From Pontiella desulfatans (GTDB taxonomy: Bacteria; Verrucomicrobiota; Kiritimatiellia; Kiritimatiellales; Pontiellaceae), in assembly GCF_900890425.1 (NCBI RefSeq), contig NZ_CAAHFG010000001.1:1-64000 (forward strand): a stretch of 64,000 nt of DNA. Direction: 5' to 3'. The position numbers and the translations under genes are program-made. Shown here piece by piece: positions 61,247 to 64,000 of this stretch (position 1 is the first letter of the stretch; each line of letters starts with the position of its first letter). Below the pieces are notes generated by a model. The model saw nothing but the letters and a program-made list of their open reading frames with translations, was not told where the DNA came from and did not search any database.

Positions 61247-62141
61247 ACGTTGCTTCCGAGGTTGCTCCAAGCACCAGCTCGCGGGGCAGGATGGGCGTGG
61301 CACCGTCGCAGGTGCAGACAAAGGCCGCAACCCGGTTGGCATGATCGTTGATTTCCGCGAGCGGTTTTCCGTTCAACAAACCCATGCAGAGCGTTGCCGC
61401 AAACGAGTCGCCCGCACCGACGGTGTTGATGGCTTCGACGGGGCGGCCGGGATGGTCATCTGTTTCGTCGGCGGAGACGAGCAGGCTGCCTCCGGGGCCG
61501 CGCGTGTAGGCGACCAGCGTCAGGCCAAATTTTGTTCGCAGCGTTTGGAGCTGTTCCGTAATCGCACCTCTGATTCCAAACAGCTCCGCCAGCACCGGAA
61601 GTTCCTCATCGCTGAGCTTGAGGATATTGCATTGTTCGAGCGAGGATTCGATGATCTCTCTCGAAAAGAACGTCTGCCGCAGGTTGACGTCGAAGATTTT
61701 AAACGCATTGGGCTTCATCCGTTCCAGGAACGCATGGATGGCGCTGCGGGAGGCAAAACTGCGCTGGGCGAGCGATCCGAAGCCGACGGCGTCGATCTGC
61801 TGCGCCAGCGCGCCGACTTGCCCGGAGACGGAAATATGATCCCAGGCAACGCCCTCGCAAATTTCATACGTGGGCTGAGCGTTTTTCAGCATCACCTGTA
61901 CGGTTCCGGTCGGGTGCCCGACCTCGGCGATATAGCGGTCGACGATCCCGTTGCCCTGGAGCACGGCGCGGATTTCCGTGCCGAGTGGATCGGCGCCGAC
62001 CGCGCTGACCGGGTAGCCCGTCGCGCCGAGCTGGTCGCAATGGTAGCAAAAGTTGACGGGCGCGCCGCCGAGACGTTTCCCTTCAGGGAAAACATCCCAA
62101 AGCAGTTCGCCGATCCCGGCAACAATGAATGGTTGGGTCAT
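61239..62141 (-). CDS. PfkB-family sugar kinase (fructokinase-like)
   Basis: This 300-aa cytoplasmic kinase has the ribokinase-fold landmarks IVAGIGELLWDVFPEGKRLG, GGAPVNF-YH near the N-terminus, DVNLRQTFFS in the middle and NTVGAGDSFAATLCMG with the catalytic Asp near 240. GELLWDVFP resembles bacterial fructokinases most, but a ketose or 2-keto-3-deoxy acid from the fucose/rhamnose route is equally plausible here. It sits 11 bp downstream of the SSS symporter, consistent with uptake followed by phosphorylation. Confidence 0.93.
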   Translation of the reverse strand: MTQPFIVAGIGELLWDVFPEGKRLGGAPVNFCYHCDQLGATGYPVSAVGADPLGTEIRAVLQGNGIVDRYIAEVGHPTGTVQVMLKNAQPTYEICEGVAWDHISVSGQVGALAQQIDAVGFGSLAQRSFASRSAIHAFLERMKPNAFKIFDVNLRQTFFSREIIESSLEQCNILKLSDEELPVLAELFGIRGAITEQLQTLRTKFGLTLVAYTRGPGGSLLVSADETDDHPGRPVEAINTVGAGDSFAATLCMGLLNGKPLAEINDHANRVAAFVCTCDGATPILPRELVLGATSEATCD

Positions 62142-62152
62142 GGAAGCGTCCT

Positions 62153-63796
62153 TCAGTGAAGCATGGAATAGAGCACGATCATGATGGCGAACAGGATCGC
62201 CGCCATGACGCGCGGATCGGTGATGGTGCCTTCAAGTTTTCCGCGCAGGGCGTCGAGCGGCCGCGTCCAGCAGAGGCCTTCCACCTTTTCCGCCGCGGGG
62301 GCCGGGGTCGCGAGGCTGACCACGAAATAGACGAGGCTCGAGAGAATGAACAGATACCAACCCACCTGCATGAACGGTATGCCCAGCTCCTTGGCGATCA
62401 GTTGCTTTTCGCCGATCAGCGGAATGTCGATGGCGAGGTAGACCAGGCCGATGACGACGTTGAATACCATGGCCGCCAATGCGCCCTGGTTGTTGCCGCG
62501 TTTCCAGAAGATGCCCCACAGGAAGATCGCGGTGATGCCCGGCGCAAACGCCATCGGAATCTTGTTGATGGCTTCGAAAATACTGCCGAACTTGCCGCCC
62601 TGCGTCGACCAGAGCATCGCCAGCACCACCACGACGCCCGCGGTGATGCGGCCAATCGTGACCAGCTGACGGTCGGGGGTGCCGGGGCGAACGCGCTTGA
62701 AAATATCCTCGGCCGCCATGGTGGCGGTGGAGTTGAGCGCCGCTTCGATGGTGCTCATCAGCGCGGCGAGCAGCCCGGCGGCCATCAGGCCGCGGATGCC
62801 GACGGGCAGCAGCTCGGTCATCATGACCATCAGCGTGGAGTCGGGGTCGTCGCCGATCTTTTCCTTGAACAGCACATAGCCGATCGCGCCCGGCAACACC
62901 ATCAGGAAGACCGGCAGGATTTTAAGGTATCCCGCGAAGATCGCACCGTCGCGCCCGTCCTTCTCGGTTTTGGCCGAAAGGATTTTCTGCACAATGGTCT
63001 GGTCGGTGCACCAATACCAGATGCCCAGCACCGGATAGCCGAAGAGGATCGAATACCAGGAAAACTCGTTGAGGTCGAACCGGCCCGGCGCACCCTCCGC
63101 GAGGATCGGTTGGATCATGCTGAGCTGGTCGGGCTTGCAGGCGGCCTTGAAAGCCGCCCAGCTGTCGATGCCTACCTCGGGCAGCGCCTGGATGCCGAAC
63201 CCGGTCAGCAACGCCGCGCCGCCCAGCAGCAGGACGGCCTGGATGGCGTCGGTGATCATGACGGCCTTGAGGCCGCCGAGGATGGTGTAGATGGCGGTGA
63301 TGACGGAGATGCCGATGATCGAAACGATATAGTTGATCCCGAAGAAGGCTTCCAGCACCTTGGCCCCCGCATAGAGGCTGATGCCGATGTGCACCAGCAA
63401 CGCCGACATAATGAAGATGCCGGCCAGGAAGCTCCGCGCAACCGATCCATAGCGCTTCTCGACATATTCCGGCAACGTGCTGATTTTGGAGCGGAAATAA
63501 AACGGCGCGAAAACCATGCCGAGCAGGATCAGGCAGAAGGCCGCCATCCATTCAAAGTTGCCCACCACCAGGCCGTGCTGGTAGCCGGACGATGCCAGCC
63601 CCACCAGATGGATGGTCGAAATGTTCGCGCAGAACAGGCCGGTTCCAATGATCGGCCACTTCAGCGAACGTCCGCCGAGGAAGAAATCTTCCGACGACGT
63701 GTCCTTCTTGAACCCCGCCAGAATCCCCACGGCCATGATGCCGACGAGGTAGACGATGATGATGATCGTGTCGATTGTTGAAATGCCCGAACCCAT
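62153..63796 (-). CDS. Sodium:solute symporter (SSS family)
   Basis: This 547-aa integral membrane protein has about 14 helices, with DTIIIIVYLVGIMAVGILAG as TM1, EDFFLGGRSLKWPIIGTGLF, ANISTIHLVGLASSGYQHGL, GLMAAGLLAALMSTIEAALN (SSS signature) and STATMAAEDIF. It resembles sugar-type SSS proteins (SGLT-like group). It is likely co-transcribed with the kinase and the dehydrogenase (9 bp apart), so its substrate is probably the sugar freed by the GH95 and other locus 4 enzymes. Confidence 0.93.
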   Translation of the reverse strand: MGSGISTIDTIIIIVYLVGIMAVGILAGFKKDTSSEDFFLGGRSLKWPIIGTGLFCANISTIHLVGLASSGYQHGLVVGNFEWMAAFCLILLGMVFAPFYFRSKISTLPEYVEKRYGSVARSFLAGIFIMSALLVHIGISLYAGAKVLEAFFGINYIVSIIGISVITAIYTILGGLKAVMITDAIQAVLLLGGAALLTGFGIQALPEVGIDSWAAFKAACKPDQLSMIQPILAEGAPGRFDLNEFSWYSILFGYPVLGIWYWCTDQTIVQKILSAKTEKDGRDGAIFAGYLKILPVFLMVLPGAIGYVLFKEKIGDDPDSTLMVMMTELLPVGIRGLMAAGLLAALMSTIEAALNSTATMAAEDIFKRVRPGTPDRQLVTIGRITAGVVVVLAMLWSTQGGKFGSIFEAINKIPMAFAPGITAIFLWGIFWKRGNNQGALAAMVFNVVIGLVYLAIDIPLIGEKQLIAKELGIPFMQVGWYLFILSSLVYFVVSLATPAPAAEKVEGLCWTRPLDALRGKLEGTITDPRVMAAILFAIMIVLYSMLH

Positions 63797-63805
63797 ATCT
63801 TCCCC

Positions 63806-64000
63806 CTAATCCAAGTCGATGACCACTTTCAGTGTTGTGTCGCCTTCCTTCTCGATGTAGTGGTAGGCCTCGTTATACTGCTCGAACGAGAAGTGCCCGG
63901 TCACGAGCGGTTCCGTGACCATGGAGCCGTCGGCCATCCATTCAACCGCCTGCTCGTAATCATTCTGCCGATACATCAGCGTTCCGATCAGGCTCAGCTC
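63806..64000 (-). CDS. Zinc-type alcohol dehydrogenase, C-terminal end (partial)
   Basis: The window edge cuts this gene; 64 codons and the stop remain. The end reads LIGTLMYRQNDYEQAVEWMA, VTEPLVTGHFSFEQYNEAYH and LKVVIDLD, the usual end of medium-chain zinc-binding sugar/alcohol dehydrogenases (sorbitol- or threonine-dehydrogenase type). It is 9 bp upstream of the symporter on the same strand. A role in oxidising the imported sugar is inferred. Confidence 0.85.
   Translation of the reverse strand, partial: ELSLIGTLMYRQNDYEQAVEWMADGSMVTEPLVTGHFSFEQYNEAYHYIEKEGDTTLKVVIDLD

Noticed and set aside
62129-63781. 550-codon plus-strand frame opposite the SSS symporter
   Set aside because: The minus strand has the SSS signature and transmembrane pattern; the plus-strand product is a highly charged artefact.

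Overview
The window looks like part of an anaerobic, marine, polysaccharide-degrading bacterium of the Kiritimatiellota (Pontiella-like) or a close PVC relative. This is an inference. It rests on ten type I sulfatases in 64 kb, many glycoside hydrolases from rhamnose/fucose-active families, GPH and SSS sugar symporters, a PEP-CTERM protein, and secreted proteins with calcium-binding (TSP3-like) repeats. No rRNA is present. There is one tRNA, an initiator tRNA-fMet on the minus strand near 2 kb.

Layout. 0-2 kb: a small unknown gene, an IS1595-family insertion with a nonsense mutation in its transposase, and tRNA-fMet. 2.2-21.9 kb: polysaccharide locus 1, with a LacI regulator divergent from a tightly packed plus-strand run: a cytoplasmic GH78 rhamnosidase, a GPH symporter, five sulfatases, a six-hairpin glycosidase-like protein and an unknown secreted protein. 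A RAYT (REP-associated Y1 transposase) gene and many copies of its putative REP element interrupt the run. 21.9-40 kb: locus 2, with a GntR-type regulator divergent from three related modular secreted proteins (one frameshifted in a G8 tract), a PEP-CTERM LamG protein, two sulfatases, a second GPH symporter, a lipoprotein paralogue of the unknown protein and a GH106-like rhamnosidase. 40-41 kb: a deletion scar with an AraC regulator and a sugar isomerase both truncated. 40.9-50.8 kb: locus 3, with a Gfo/Idh oxidoreductase, a DUF6807-ThuA fusion, a GH78-like enzyme, a sulfatase, an NCS1-like permease with a tiny membrane protein, and a sulfatase carrying a VHL-beta-like domain. 50.8-54 kb: a repeat-rich island with two small unknown genes, an IS110 remnant and a BrnT/BrnA toxin-antitoxin pair. 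54-64 kb: locus 4, with a GH78-like enzyme and a convergent minus-strand set (sulfatase, GH95 fucosidase, SASA esterase, PfkB kinase, SSS symporter, zinc alcohol dehydrogenase fragment).

How the parts may work together (inference). Exported sulfatases, esterases and glycosidases would strip and shorten a sulfated rhamnose- and fucose-containing glycan. Symporters import small products, and cytoplasmic GH78 and GH106 enzymes, kinase and dehydrogenases finish the job. A 15-bp site just after the GH78 promoter recurs before the GH106 gene, suggesting one LacI repressor for both. Direct GAGACAAA half-sites with exactly 10-bp period lie between the GntR gene and the first modular protein gene, recur before the second modular gene, and a single site lies in the GntR 5' end.

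The most striking feature is a family of about 52-bp elements that should fold as a three-way junction (outer stem plus two hairpins). They flank the RAYT gene, sit between operon genes and in several places have become coding sequence: a C-terminus and stop, signal-peptide N-termini with start codons, and an in-frame insert in the GH106 enzyme. A sequence-unrelated element near 51.45 kb has the same fold plan.
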